NCBI GenBank assembly: GCA_910575625.1
Contig: CAJTFD010000003.1
Location: forward strand, 186,001 to 250,000
Direction of reading: 5' to 3'
Source of the DNA: Clostridia bacterium
GTDB taxonomy: Bacteria; Bacillota; Clostridia; Lachnospirales; Lachnospiraceae
Length of the DNA: 64,000 bases
In this document: positions 27,048-36,430 of the stretch, piece by piece
Layout: each line of letters starts with the position of its first letter
Numbering within the stretch: the first letter of the stretch is position 1
Made by a program: the position numbers and the translations under genes
Notes under the pieces: generated by a model
What the model was told of the DNA's origin: nothing
Seen by the model: only the letters and a program-made list of their open reading frames with translations
Databases searched by the model: none

Positions 27048-27962
27048 TTATCCCATGGTATATTGCCGGACGGCAAAAAAATCTTTAGCCTGTGCAACGT
27101 CCGTTCCCAACAGCTGCCCCTTTAACTGCTCCAGGGATGCGAATTTCCTCTCGTAGCGGAGGAAGTGGTGAAAAGTCACCGTGGACTGCACCCCATACAA
27201 GTTCTCCTGACAGTCGAAGAGATATGTCTCCACCCCCAGGAAATCTTCTCCCCCTACCGTTGGCTTGTACCCCACATTTGTGATGCCTAAGTACTCCCTG
27301 TGCGGGAATCTGGAAACGGTGGCGTAGACGCCGTTGGGCGGCATCAGTTTTTCTTTGGGCGGGATCAGGTTCGTGGTGGGGATCCCGATCGTATGTCCCA
27401 GCCCGCGCCCGTGGACCACCTCGCCGGTGGTGGAAAAGTCGTATCCCAGAAGACTGTTGACTTTCTCCATATGCCCTTCATTCAACTGTTCCCGGATGTA
27501 TGTGCTGCTGATCGGCCGCTTCCCGTCCATCTCTTTCTCCAGGATCTCCACCTGGAATCCGTATGTCTGCCCCATTTTCTGCAGATAGGCCGCGTCGCCT
27601 TTTCTCTGATAGCCGAACCGGAAATCGCAGCCCACCACCACCCAGCCGGCGTGCATCTGTCCCACTAAGACCTGCTGGATAAATTCTTCAGGCCCCATGT
27701 GCATCAGTCTTGCATCCATCTGGCATTCCGCCAGCGTATCGATCCCCATGGCATCCAGCAGGGCATACCGCTCCTCCCCGGTCAGCAGTTTCCTGGACGG
27801 GGTCTCAAAAGCGCAGACGACTGTCTCACAGCACTTTTTCCCAATCTCCAGCACCCGGTTGATGAGTTTTTGGTGTCCCCGGTGCATGCCGTTGAATTTT
27901 CCCAGGGTCACCACACTGGGGCCTTGCAGCGCTAGTTTTTCTCTTTCCCTCACATATTTCAT
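27048..27962 (-). CDS. ribF: Bifunctional riboflavin kinase/FMN adenylyltransferase
   Basis: Makes FMN and then FAD. Residues about 1-180 are the adenylyltransferase with GKFNGMHRGHQ (the usual GxFDGxHxGH, with Asn for Asp) and ISSTYIR; residues about 185-304 are riboflavin kinase with GRGLGHTIGIPTTNL. 304 residues is normal. It is the ninth gene of the nusA-type cluster, 13 bases after truB. Confidence 0.94.
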   Translation of the reverse strand: MKYVREREKLALQGPSVVTLGKFNGMHRGHQKLINRVLEIGKKCCETVVCAFETPSRKLLTGEERYALLDAMGIDTLAECQMDARLMHMGPEEFIQQVLVGQMHAGWVVVGCDFRFGYQRKGDAAYLQKMGQTYGFQVEILEKEMDGKRPISSTYIREQLNEGHMEKVNSLLGYDFSTTGEVVHGRGLGHTIGIPTTNLIPPKEKLMPPNGVYATVSRFPHREYLGITNVGYKPTVGGEDFLGVETYLFDCQENLYGVQSTVTFHHFLRYERKFASLEQLKGQLLGTDVAQAKDFFAVRQYTMG

Positions 27963-27975
27963 GGCTGTCTCCTGA

Positions 27976-28860
27976 CTACAAGAACATCTTTATCGGAAAA
28001 TATTTCCCAGTGCCCTCTCGCTGTTGGTAGATCCCCTTGAAGATCCCCCGGCTGTCGCAGACCCGCACCCATCCTGGATGGGCTGGACCGTGGTTTTTTA
28101 CGGGCAGGGGATTTCCATTGTCCAGCAGCTTGTCCTCCGGGCCCGTGCATGTGATCTTGGGGTATCTTTCCAGCACCCGATCGATGGGGATCAGGGCTTC
28201 CTCCACCTGGCCTTTTGCCTGCAGGGTCTCCACCTGATCCAGCGTCAGCGCCTGATCCAGTGCGAATGTGCCCACTCTGGTGCGCACCAGCTCCTCCATG
28301 CAGCCGCCGCAGCCCAATTTCTGACCGATATCATGGCAGAGTGTGCGGATATATGTCCCTTTAGAACAAGCCACCTCCATAAAGACGCGGGGGCTCGCCA
28401 TATCTATGACCGTGATATGATGGATCTGAACGGGCCGGGGTTTCCTCTCCACCTGGATGCCTTCCCGCGCCAGCTCGTAGAGCCGCTTCCCCTGTACTTT
28501 ACAGGCGCTGTACATGGGCGGGATCTGCATGATCTCCCCCTGAAAGCTCTGTATGCAGGCGCATATCTTGGCCGGATCCGCGGTGACGGCGCATTCCCGC
28601 AGCACCTGACCGGAGATGTCCTGGGTGTCGGTCTCTGTTCCTAATAAGAGAACGGTCTGGTAGGTCTTTTCTTTGTCTGTGAGCAGATCGCAGAGTTTAG
28701 TGGCTTTCCCCAGGCAGACGGGCAGTACGCCCACCGCGTCCGGGTCTAATGTCCCGGTGTGCCCGATCTTCTTTTGCCCCAGGATGCCCCGCAGTCTGGC
28801 CACCACATCGTGGGATGTGTAGCCTTTTTCTTTCTTGATATTTATGATCCCGTCTAACAT
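27976..28860 (-). CDS. truB: tRNA pseudouridine-55 synthase
   Basis: Converts U55 of tRNA T-loops to pseudouridine. The catalytic motif IGHTGTLDPDAVGVL (about 34-48) with the nucleophilic Asp, YSACKVQGKRLYELAR and the TruB C-terminal PUA-like end (about 220-294) are seen. 294 residues. Twelve bases after nrnA in the cluster. Confidence 0.95.
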   Translation of the reverse strand: MLDGIINIKKEKGYTSHDVVARLRGILGQKKIGHTGTLDPDAVGVLPVCLGKATKLCDLLTDKEKTYQTVLLLGTETDTQDISGQVLRECAVTADPAKICACIQSFQGEIMQIPPMYSACKVQGKRLYELAREGIQVERKPRPVQIHHITVIDMASPRVFMEVACSKGTYIRTLCHDIGQKLGCGGCMEELVRTRVGTFALDQALTLDQVETLQAKGQVEEALIPIDRVLERYPKITCTGPEDKLLDNGNPLPVKNHGPAHPGWVRVCDSRGIFKGIYQQREGTGKYFPIKMFL

Positions 28861-28872
28861 CTGTCTTTCTCT

Positions 28873-29832
28873 CTAGTCTCCTGTCTGCAGCTGCTCTTCG
28901 ATATGCAGTGTCAGGTTGTTGATCACATCGTGGGATGTGCCCTTGATCTCACAGCCCGCTGCCCGCACATGGCCGCCGCCGCCGAAATAGGCGGCTACCT
29001 GATTCACATCCACTCTCCCGTTGGAACGCAGGCTCACCTTATACTCCATGCTCTCCAGCTCGTAGAGGAACATGGCCACCTCCACGCCTTTGGTCAGACG
29101 CAGCTGGCACACAATGCCATCCAGGTCTTTTCCCTCCACGCCGTAGAATGTCAGATCTTTTTTCTTCAGAACACCGACGATACATGCGCCATCTAAGAGC
29201 ATGATGCTCTCCGCCAGTACACGTCCCATCACCTGGTTCTGGATGTAGGTCTTCTGGTAAAAAGACTCATCGATGATCCGGCTGAAATCAATGCCCTTTT
29301 CCATCAGATCCGCCACGATGCGCATCAGCCCCGGTGTGGTGGACTGGTACTGCAGCGCGCCGGTGTCGTGGATGATCCCTGTGTAGATACAGGTGGCCGT
29401 CTGGACACTGACCTTCTCCGGATCCAGCATTTTATAGAGCACCTCGGATGCGGAGCTGGCCTGATCCACCACATGACATGTGTCTGCATAGCGGGTATTG
29501 CTCACATGGTGATCGATGCAGACGGTCTTTTTTGCCTGGGCAAAGCATTCTGCGACCACGCCCAGGCGTTTCTGGGTGCTGCAGTCCAGTACAGCCAGCA
29601 GATCGTATCTTGCCTCGGGGTCACAGACGGCCCTTGCTTCTTCCATGCGCGGTATATATGAAAATACCGGCCCGGGCGGCTCCAGATACACATGAACGGT
29701 GATCGCCGGGTAGTTCTCTTTGATATAGTTGTACAATCCCATACAAGATCCGATGCAGTCCCCGTCGGGCCGGATGTGCCCGGCGATCGCCATGGTCCCC
29801 ACCTGTTCCAGGATCTCTTCTATCCTCTCCAT
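28873..29832 (-). CDS. nrnA: DHH/DHHA1 phosphoesterase NrnA (nanoRNase/pAp phosphatase)
   Basis: Degrades short oligoribonucleotides and pAp. Metal-binding motifs GHIRPDGDCIGS (about 18-29), VLDCST (about 80) and CIDHHVSN (about 104-111), and the DHHA1 motif FGGGGHVRAAGC near residue 286. 319 residues. Located between rbfA and truB as in other Firmicutes. Confidence 0.93.
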   Translation of the reverse strand: MERIEEILEQVGTMAIAGHIRPDGDCIGSCMGLYNYIKENYPAITVHVYLEPPGPVFSYIPRMEEARAVCDPEARYDLLAVLDCSTQKRLGVVAECFAQAKKTVCIDHHVSNTRYADTCHVVDQASSASEVLYKMLDPEKVSVQTATCIYTGIIHDTGALQYQSTTPGLMRIVADLMEKGIDFSRIIDESFYQKTYIQNQVMGRVLAESIMLLDGACIVGVLKKKDLTFYGVEGKDLDGIVCQLRLTKGVEVAMFLYELESMEYKVSLRSNGRVDVNQVAAYFGGGGHVRAAGCEIKGTSHDVINNLTLHIEEQLQTGD

Positions 29833-29858
29833 GCAAGTTCCCCTTTCCCATAAATGGT

Positions 29859-30212
29859 CTACTTATTCATTACCTCGTCGATCTTCCTGGACATAGCCAC
29901 ACCGTACTCGATGGACTGTTCCAGGATGAATTGGATCTGGGGTGTGGCCCGCATGTTCAGGTTCCCCGCCAGCTGGCGGCGGATGTAGCCTTCCGCACTC
30001 TTTAAGCCTGCCATGGTGTCTTTCTGGGCTTTCTCATCGCCGAGTACGCTGATGTATGCCTTACATGTCTTTAAATCCGGGGCCACCTCCACGGTCACCA
30101 CGGAGGTCATAGGCGCGATCCGCGGATCTTTGATCTCATTGCGGATGATGTTGCTCAGCTCCTTTTGCACCTCTGTGTTGACGCGGACGTTTTTGATGCT
30201 GTTTTTTCTCAT
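29859..30212 (-). CDS. rbfA: Ribosome-binding factor A
   Basis: Small KH-like 30S maturation factor of 117 residues. The family block RVNTEVQKELSNIIRNEIKDP (about 10-30) is followed by DLKTCKAYISVLGD and a C-terminal R...TPQIQFILE helix. Position after infB is conserved in bacteria. Confidence 0.95.
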   Translation of the reverse strand: MRKNSIKNVRVNTEVQKELSNIIRNEIKDPRIAPMTSVVTVEVAPDLKTCKAYISVLGDEKAQKDTMAGLKSAEGYIRRQLAGNLNMRATPQIQFILEQSIEYGVAMSRKIDEVMNK

Positions 30213-30248
30213 ATTGCTGCTCTCAACCTCGTTTTTTCTGGTCTTGTT

Positions 30249-33059
30249 CTATCTGGGTACTTCCACCATGATATATGCCTCTACCTGGTCGCCCTCCACG
30301 ATGTCGTTGAAGTCTTCCAGTACAAGACCGCATTCATAGCCGGCTTTCACTTCCTTGACTGCATCCTGGAAACGCTGCAGGGATGCCAGGGCGCCTTCGT
30401 AGATCTGCTCTCCATCACGGCTGAGCCTTACTTTACAGTTTCTCTCAAACCGGCCGTCCAATACATAAGATCCTGCGATCGTACCTATGCCGGAGGCATG
30501 GAAGGTCTGGCGCACTTCGCCGTGCCCGATCACCTGCTCCTCGAAGATCGGATCTAACATACCCTTCATGGCGGATTCCACATCCTCGATCGCCTGGTAG
30601 ATGACTTTGTAAAGCCTCAAGTCCACGCCTTCCTGTTCGGCCACGGCTTTTGCCTGGGCATCGGGGCGGACGTTGAAGCCGATCACGATCGCGTTGGAGG
30701 TGGAGGCCAGGGTCACGTCTGATTCGTTGATCGCACCCACGCCGCCGTGGATCACTTTGACTACCACTTCCTCGTTGGTCAGCTTTAACAAGCTCTGTTT
30801 TACGGCTTCCACGGAACCCTGGACATCCGCTTTGATGATAATCGGAAGTTCTTTTAAGGTCCCGGCCTGGATCTGGTCGAAGAGATCGTCCAGGGAGAGT
30901 TTTGCTTTCGTGTCTTCTAATAAATGTTTCTTGTTCTCTGCCACGAAGGTCTGGGCAAAGGATTTTGCCTCTTTATCGTTGTCGAAGGCGACTAGGATCT
31001 CGCCCGCGTTTGGCACATCGCTCAAGCCCAGGATCTCCACAGGTACGGACGGGCCTGCACTCTTTACGCGGCGGCCTTTGTCATCCATCATGGCGCGCAC
31101 TTTACCGGAGCATGCGCCTGCGGCGATGAAATCTCCCACATGGAGCGTACCTTTTTGCACGAGGATCGTGGCGACCGGGCCTTTGCCCTTGTCAAGTTCT
31201 GCCTCGATCACAAGCCCTCTGGCCTGCCGTTTCGGATTTGCTTTTAACTCGGCCACTTCGGCCACCAGGAGCATCATCTCCAGGAGGGTGTCGATCCCTT
31301 CTCCTGTATGGGCGGATACCGGTACGAAAATCGTGCTGCCGCCCCAGTCTTCGGGGATCAGTTCATGCTCGGAGAGTTCCTGTTTTACGCGCTCGATGTT
31401 GGCGCTTGGTTTGTCGACCTTGTTGATCGCGACCACGATCTCGATCCCGGCTGCTTTTGCATGGTTGATGGCCTCCACGGTCTGGGGCATCACGCCGTCG
31501 TCCGCTGCCACCACCAGGATCGCGATGTCTGTGGCGTTGGCCCCGCGCATACGCATGGCTGTAAATGCCTCGTGGCCGGGTGTGTCCAGGAATGTGATCT
31601 TCTGTCCGTTGACGGTCACCACGGAAGCGCCGATGTGCTGGGTGATCCCGCCGGCCTCTTTGTCTGTCACATTTGTGTTGCGGATGGCATCCAACAGGGA
31701 TGTCTTGCCATGGTCAACGTGTCCCATAACACATACCACCGGCGGTCTGGCGACCATATCTTCCACGTTTTCTTCTTCCTCGCGCAGCAGCTCCTCGATC
31801 ACATCCACTTTCTCTTCCGGCTCTGCGATGATGTCGTAGCTCAGCGCGATCTCCTGGGCTTTCTCAAAATCGATCTCATGGTTCACTGTGACCATAACGC
31901 CTTCTAAGAATAATTTCTTCACGATCGCGGAGGGCTGCATCTTCATTGTCTCAGCCAGTTCACGGATGGTCATCTTCTCCGGAAGGGTGATCTCCTTGAT
32001 CTCTGGCTTCTTCTCTTCCGCCTTATGCTGATTTGCCGGTTTCTGTAAAGCTTTCGGAAGACGCATGTTCGGCCGTCTGCCGCCGTTCTGGTTTGGACGG
32101 CGTCCCTGTGTCGTGTTCTTTGTATTCTTCGTGTTCTTGCTTTTGCTCCGATCCCGCTCTTTCTTGCTCTCCTTCGGATTTTTGGACTGGGCTTCCACGG
32201 AGGGCATATCCCTGTCGCGGCGTTCCTGACCTGGCCTTGAGAAACCGCCCTTGCCTTTGTTAAATTGGCCGGAGGAACGGTTCTGCCCGGAGCGCTGGGA
32301 ATTCTGGCCCTGATCGCGGCCCTGGTTCCTGTCGCGGTTCTGATCCCGGCCCTGGTTGTTCCGGTTCTGGTCACGGCCCCTGTCACGGCTTTGGCCCTGG
32401 TTCCTGTCACGGTTCTGGTCACGGCCCTGGCCTCTCCCCTGATTGTTCCGATCGCGGTTCTGGTCGCGGCCCTGGCCTCTTCCCTGACCCTGGTCACGGT
32501 TTGAGTTTCTGTTTGAACGCTGGTCACGGCCCCTGTCATTCTTTCCCTGGCCCTGCTCCCTGTTCTGATCCCTGTCGCGGCCCTGGCCGCTGCGTCCGCG
32601 GTTTGACTGATTTTGCTGGCCCTGTTGGTTCTGCTGGTTCTGCTGGTTCTGTCCGCGCTGGTCACGGCCCTGGCCGTTACGCGGGGCTTTCTGCTGCCCT
32701 TCCTGCCTGGACGCGTTCTCACTTGTGGCTTTTACATCGTCTTTTGGCTGTCCGCCCTGGGCACGCCCCTGGCCAGAACGGTTCTGGGGCGACCTGCGCT
32801 CTTTTTTCACAGCGTGTTCTTTCCCGCCGTCGCTGGCGTTCTGGGCGCGGAAGACGCGTATGATGTTTTTCTTCTTCTTCGGCGCTTCCCCCGTGTGCGT
32901 CCCTTTGCCCAGGCCCTGACGCACTTCATCCGCCACGCTCTCCTCTATGGTGCTGGCATGGCTCTTGATGTCCGCGCCTTTACTCCGTAAATATTCGATC
33001 ACTTCTTTATTTTCCCTGCTCAGTTCCCGGGCAAGTTCATAGACTCTCATTTTTGGCAT
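30249..33059 (-). CDS. infB: Translation initiation factor IF-2
   Basis: GTPase of 936 residues placing initiator tRNA. N-terminal IF2_N (about 1-60), a long linker of about 270 residues made of Arg, Gln, Asn, Asp and Gly repeats, a second IF2_N-type domain (about 350-410), the G domain with [13 protein letters not shown] (about 443), DTPGHEAFT and NKVDK, then domains II-IV. ATG 33059 is chosen: GGAGG with seven bases spacing; the in-frame ATG at 33065 is too close. The start lies inside the end of ylxQ. Confidence 0.96.
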   Translation of the reverse strand: MPKMRVYELARELSRENKEVIEYLRSKGADIKSHASTIEESVADEVRQGLGKGTHTGEAPKKKKNIIRVFRAQNASDGGKEHAVKKERRSPQNRSGQGRAQGGQPKDDVKATSENASRQEGQQKAPRNGQGRDQRGQNQQNQQNQQGQQNQSNRGRSGQGRDRDQNREQGQGKNDRGRDQRSNRNSNRDQGQGRGQGRDQNRDRNNQGRGQGRDQNRDRNQGQSRDRGRDQNRNNQGRDQNRDRNQGRDQGQNSQRSGQNRSSGQFNKGKGGFSRPGQERRDRDMPSVEAQSKNPKESKKERDRSKSKNTKNTKNTTQGRRPNQNGGRRPNMRLPKALQKPANQHKAEEKKPEIKEITLPEKMTIRELAETMKMQPSAIVKKLFLEGVMVTVNHEIDFEKAQEIALSYDIIAEPEEKVDVIEELLREEEENVEDMVARPPVVCVMGHVDHGKTSLLDAIRNTNVTDKEAGGITQHIGASVVTVNGQKITFLDTPGHEAFTAMRMRGANATDIAILVVAADDGVMPQTVEAINHAKAAGIEIVVAINKVDKPSANIERVKQELSEHELIPEDWGGSTIFVPVSAHTGEGIDTLLEMMLLVAEVAELKANPKRQARGLVIEAELDKGKGPVATILVQKGTLHVGDFIAAGACSGKVRAMMDDKGRRVKSAGPSVPVEILGLSDVPNAGEILVAFDNDKEAKSFAQTFVAENKKHLLEDTKAKLSLDDLFDQIQAGTLKELPIIIKADVQGSVEAVKQSLLKLTNEEVVVKVIHGGVGAINESDVTLASTSNAIVIGFNVRPDAQAKAVAEQEGVDLRLYKVIYQAIEDVESAMKGMLDPIFEEQVIGHGEVRQTFHASGIGTIAGSYVLDGRFERNCKVRLSRDGEQIYEGALASLQRFQDAVKEVKAGYECGLVLEDFNDIVEGDQVEAYIMVEVPR

Positions 33060-33388
33060 ACACATTCCTCCTTCTTCTGGTGTTGAGCTTCCTCTGCTTC
33101 CAACATAGCCTTGGCAAAACCCGCATCCAACACTGCAACACTGGCGCGGAACTCTTTACCGATCGTCTTTCCTAAAATTTCTCTGGTTTCCATATATAAA
33201 ATAGGCACGCCGTAATAGCTGCACATATTTGTAAACTTTTTCCTGGTATTGGCCGAAGCATCCTCCGCCACGATCACCAGATGCCCTTTGCCGGATTTGA
33301 CCGCCTTCTCCACAGGGAACTCCCCGCTGGCGATCTTCCCGGCCTTTGCCGCTAGTCCGGCCAGGGACAATACTTTATTCCTTTTCAA
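33047..33388 (-). CDS. ylxQ: L7Ae-family RNA-binding protein YlxQ
   Basis: K-turn-binding L7Ae/L30e fold protein of 113 residues: [46 protein letters not shown]. Start is probably TTG 33388, since AAAAGGAGTGGG precedes it and family members begin with NKVLSL; a TTG at 33409 is less likely. It overlaps ylxR by 14 bases and infB by 13, typical of this operon. Confidence 0.92.
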   Translation of the reverse strand: MKRNKVLSLAGLAAKAGKIASGEFPVEKAVKSGKGHLVIVAEDASANTRKKFTNMCSYYGVPILYMETREILGKTIGKEFRASVAVLDAGFAKAMLEAEEAQHQKKEECVCQK

Positions 33389-33650
33389 ATCTTTCCCACT
33401 CCTTTTCAAGCCGCTCGTAGATCTCCTGCCCGATGCCCATCTGGAAGGAACGCTCTAAAGCTTTACTCTTCCTGGCTTTTGCAAAACATTGGATGTCCCG
33501 GCACAGGTACGCGCCCCGGCCGTTTTTCTTCCCCGTATCGTCCAGCAGGAGTTCACCCTCCGGCGTCCGCAGGATCCGCAGCAGGTCGCGCTTCGGTTTC
33601 ATCTCCCTGCACCCGATACATTGGCGCAAGGGGATCTTTTTATTTTTCAT
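33375..33650 (-). CDS. ylxR: YlxR (DUF448) RNA-binding protein
   Basis: A 91-residue basic protein with the family signature RQCIGCREMKPKRDLLRI and GRGAYLC. Relatives bind RNA and affect RNase P or transcription. ATG 33650 follows GGGGGAG and sits next to the nusA stop. Encoded between nusA and ylxQ as expected. Confidence 0.92.
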   Translation of the reverse strand: MKNKKIPLRQCIGCREMKPKRDLLRILRTPEGELLLDDTGKKNGRGAYLCRDIQCFAKARKSKALERSFQMGIGQEIYERLEKEWERFEKE

Positions 33651-33651
33651 A

Positions 33652-35433
33652 TCAGAACTCCCCCTCATCCAGCTCTAAGAAAGCAAGGTCTGCGAAATCT
33701 GATTCCGGATCGTACACGTCATCTTCATCGTCCTCATCATCGTCCAGGTCATCCGCATAAGACAGCTCGGGCTCTCCTGCTCCCTCGGCGTAGAATCCTT
33801 CGACCTCTTCTTCGTAGTTCTCCTCCTCGCCTTCGGCGTAGATCTGCGCAGCTACTTCCCTCGCTTCTGCTTCGTATCGCGCTTTTGCAGATGACGCTGC
33901 CTCTCCTTCTATCTCCTGGGACGGTTCCTCTTCTGTCTCTGTGAGCCTGGCTCCGTTTTCATCATTTTCTATCTCCAGGCTCCCCGCTGCGGCCTCTGGG
34001 CTCGGCTCAGCTTCCCCTATGTCTTCCTGGGCGGCTTCCACAGCCTCCATCTCCGTTCCGTCATCATCTGCGCTCTCTGTAATGGTCTCCGCTTCCGCCT
34101 CATCTTCTCCCAGGGTTTCCGCTGTGATCTCCGTTTCCGGCTCATCCTCTCCCAGGGGCTCCGCTGTGATCTTCGTTTCCGGCTCATCCTCTCCCAGAAG
34201 CTCCGCTGTGGTCTCCGTTTCCGGCTCATCCTCTCCCAGGGGCTCCGCTGTGGTCTCTGTTTCCGGCTCATCCTCTTCCCAGCCTTGTGCGGCGACCTCT
34301 TCCCCGAGATCCTCCTCTTCCAGCTCTCCTGCATCGATATCGCCGGACTCATCGAATCCATCATATTCTTCGTCTTCATAGTCGTACAGTTCGCCGGACT
34401 CTTTCGCCTGCGTCTCACTCTTGATATCGATCTTAAACCCGGTCAGATGCGCAGCCAGACGGGCATTCTGACCTTCACGCCCGATCGCCAGGGACAACTG
34501 GTAATCCGGCACCACCACCAGAGCTGTCTTTTCATCGGGATCTGCATATACAGCGATCACTTTCGCCGGGCTTAAGGCATTCTCGATCAGCAGCGCGGGG
34601 TTCTCGCTCCAGTTGATGATATCGATCTTCTCGCCCCTGAGTTCCTCCACGATTGCATTGACCCTGGAGCCGTTCATGCCCACACAGGCGCCCACCGGAT
34701 CCACATCCGGGTCGTTGGACCAGACGGCGATCTTACTCCTGGACCCCGCCTCCCGAGCGATGCTCTTGATCTCCACAATGCCTTCCCGGACTTCCGTCAC
34801 CTCCGATTCGAACAAACGTTTCACAAGCTCCGGATGTGTCCTGGAAACCAGGATCTTCGGCCCCTTGGTGGTGTCCTTCACCGCCACGATGTAGACCTTG
34901 ATCCGCTCCGTCGGGTTGAAACGCTCCCCTTTTATCTGCTCGCCCTCTGTCAGGATCGCATCCACTTTCCCCAAATTCACGCTGACATGTTTTCCGAAAT
35001 ACCGCTGGACGATCCCGGTGACCACGTCCTTCTCTTTGCTGTAATACTGGTCGAAGAGGACTTTTCGCTCCTCTTCCCGGATCTTCTGGAGGATGACGTT
35101 TTTTGCGTTCTGGGTGGCGATCCTGCCAAATTCTTTTGACTTTATCTCCACTCGGACTGTGTCGCCCACCTGGATGCTCCCGCTCCGCTTGTGGGCTTCA
35201 GCGAGGGAGATCTCCATCACCGGATCCTCCACCTGCTCCACCACTTCCTTCTCCGCATAGACATGGAAATCACAGGTCTCCGGATTGATATACACGCTCA
35301 CGTTATCCGCTGTGCCGAAATGGTTTTTGCAGGCTAAGAGCAGCGACTGTTCGATGGCTCCCAGCAGCGTATCTTTGCTGATATCTTTCTCTTTTTCCAG
35401 GATATTCAACGCTTCCATCAGCTCTATGTTCAT
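33652..35433 (-). CDS. nusA: Transcription factor NusA with long acidic repeat tail
   Basis: Transcription elongation/termination factor. The first 350 residues are standard: N-terminal RNAP-binding domain, S1 (about 135-200), KH1/KH2 with GACVGMNGSRVNAIVEEL and IGREGQNARLAAHLTG. Unlike most Firmicutes NusA (about 350-380 residues) a further ~240-residue acidic tail follows, with five 14-residue repeats of the type GEDEPETETTAEPL and a very acidic end. Total 593 residues. ATG 35433 follows GGAGGAGAATGG. Confidence 0.94.
   Translation of the reverse strand: MNIELMEALNILEKEKDISKDTLLGAIEQSLLLACKNHFGTADNVSVYINPETCDFHVYAEKEVVEQVEDPVMEISLAEAHKRSGSIQVGDTVRVEIKSKEFGRIATQNAKNVILQKIREEERKVLFDQYYSKEKDVVTGIVQRYFGKHVSVNLGKVDAILTEGEQIKGERFNPTERIKVYIVAVKDTTKGPKILVSRTHPELVKRLFESEVTEVREGIVEIKSIAREAGSRSKIAVWSNDPDVDPVGACVGMNGSRVNAIVEELRGEKIDIINWSENPALLIENALSPAKVIAVYADPDEKTALVVVPDYQLSLAIGREGQNARLAAHLTGFKIDIKSETQAKESGELYDYEDEEYDGFDESGDIDAGELEEEDLGEEVAAQGWEEDEPETETTAEPLGEDEPETETTAELLGEDEPETKITAEPLGEDEPETEITAETLGEDEAEAETITESADDDGTEMEAVEAAQEDIGEAEPSPEAAAGSLEIENDENGARLTETEEEPSQEIEGEAASSAKARYEAEAREVAAQIYAEGEEENYEEEVEGFYAEGAGEPELSYADDLDDDEDDEDDVYDPESDFADLAFLELDEGEF
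34078..34287. repeat. Five 42-base tandem repeats inside nusA
   Basis: Near-identical 42-base units (each with CCGTTTCCGGCTCATCCTCT) in frame within the NusA tail. Copy number could change by slippage without breaking the frame. Confidence 0.9.
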
Positions 35434-35452
35434 TTTTCCATTCTCCTCCTTA

Positions 35453-35920
35453 TCAAAAATCCAGAGCCAGCCGGATCAATGCGATATCTTTTCTCGAAAA
35501 TCCCATCTGGCGGTGACCATCCCCTTCTATGGTCACACTGTTATCATCATATGCACATAAAATCCCATAAAATTCTTTCTCTTTTTCGATGGGCCGGTAC
35601 GTCCGTATCTCCACTTTCTTGCCCAGGCTCCTCTCGAAATCCTTCTCTTTCTTCAAGGGTCGGTCCAGTCCGGGAGAACTCACCTCCATGATGTAGCTGT
35701 CCTCGATAAAATCTTCCTGATCCAGCTTGTCGCTGAACAGCCTGCTGACGGCCTCGCAATCGTCCACTGTGATCCCGCCCGGCTTGTCAATGTAACTGCG
35801 CAGATACCAGTTTCCCACCTCTTTGACGTATTCCACATCGACCAGCTCGAAATCCATCTCTTTTAAAATGGGTTCCAAGAGTTTTGTCGCCTTCTCTTCG
35901 TATATCTCATGTTTGCTCAT
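35453..35920 (-). CDS. rimP: Ribosome maturation factor RimP
   Basis: 30S maturation protein of 155 residues; blocks LEPILKEMDFELVDVEYVKE, GGITVDDCEAVSR and SSPGLDRPL are the family signatures. First gene of the nusA-infB operon. ATG 35920 follows GGTGGAAT. A leader hairpin and strong promoter lie upstream. Confidence 0.95.
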   Translation of the reverse strand: MSKHEIYEEKATKLLEPILKEMDFELVDVEYVKEVGNWYLRSYIDKPGGITVDDCEAVSRLFSDKLDQEDFIEDSYIMEVSSPGLDRPLKKEKDFERSLGKKVEIRTYRPIEKEKEFYGILCAYDDNSVTIEGDGHRQMGFSRKDIALIRLALDF

Positions 35921-35984
35921 CTATATTCCACCGCCTTTACACAGGAAAAAATGTCCTGGCAGGCATATTTTCCCTAACACATGA

Positions 35985-36010
35985 TAAGAGTGGACCGAAG
36001 TCCACTCTTA
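35985..36010 (-). promoter_or_regulatory. UUCG-loop hairpin in the rimP leader
   Basis: On the minus strand TAAGAGTGGAC, TTCG, GTCCACTCTTA: 11 perfect pairs closed by a C(UUCG)G tetraloop, about 30 bases after the transcription start. No T tract follows, so it is an mRNA stabiliser or regulator target rather than a terminator. Confidence 0.7.
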
Positions 36011-36039
36011 CGCATGTCTGATCTATATAGTTCTTTCAT

Positions 36040-36068
36040 ATTATAGACCTGGATCCAGGAAAAGTCAA
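36040..36068 (-). promoter_or_regulatory. Strong sigma-A promoter of the rimP-nusA-infB operon
   Basis: TTGACT, 17 bases, TATAAT on the minus strand, 120 bases before rimP. The spacer holds the palindrome CCTGGATCCAGG. Confidence 0.85.
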
Positions 36069-36134
36069 TACCTGGATATTTTTTTGATCGGGGAGGACAA
36101 CTATCTTTTCTCTTGCTCTCTCTGTGTCCGATAG

Positions 36135-36425
36135 CACACCGGAAAATTTTTCATAATATATCTTCTAAATTATATCTTCGCACGCTCTCTGTCCAAAGAG
36201 GATCGTTTCTCCAATTTTGCCAGGATCCGCTCTTTTTGAGAATCCTTCCCCCAGATGATCTGTCACCAGTGCCTTTATCCCCTGTTCCAGGATTCGTTCC
36301 ATATAGTCTTCGCCTCATACGCAAAAACCTTTCCGCCCATAATAGATCTCACCCCGTCCCTGATGGCTTCATATTTTGCGGCTATGTGCTGGATGAAATT
36401 TCAAGTATCGGTGAAACATCTGTGG
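36135..36425 (-). pseudogene. Decayed gene fragment, possibly an Rpn-type nuclease tail
   Basis: Three frames on the minus strand give connected coding-like blocks: QHIAAKYEAIRDGVRSIMGG, then MERILEQGIKALVTDHLGEG, then ILAKLEKRSSLDRERAKI followed by TAA. Two frameshifts and a stop interrupt it. The block order (EQGIKALV...ILAKLEKRxSLDRERAK) resembles the C-terminal tail of PD-(D/E)XK recombination-promoting nuclease/transposase proteins common in this group. The identification is by memory only. It lies at the host side of the prophage junction. Confidence 0.45.
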
Positions 36426-36430
36426 AGCAA

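Noticed and set aside
31970-32722. Long Arg/Thr-rich frame on the minus strand opposite phase of infB
   Set aside because: Shadow of the GC-rich repeat linker of IF-2; no ribosome site and a repeat composition that follows from the infB codons.
34078-34287. CRISPR-like array
   Set aside because: The spaced repeats are contiguous 42-base in-frame coding repeats of NusA, with no unique spacers.
34017-34418. Arg/Ser-rich frame inside nusA
   Set aside because: Alternative frame through the 42-base repeats; explained fully by nusA.
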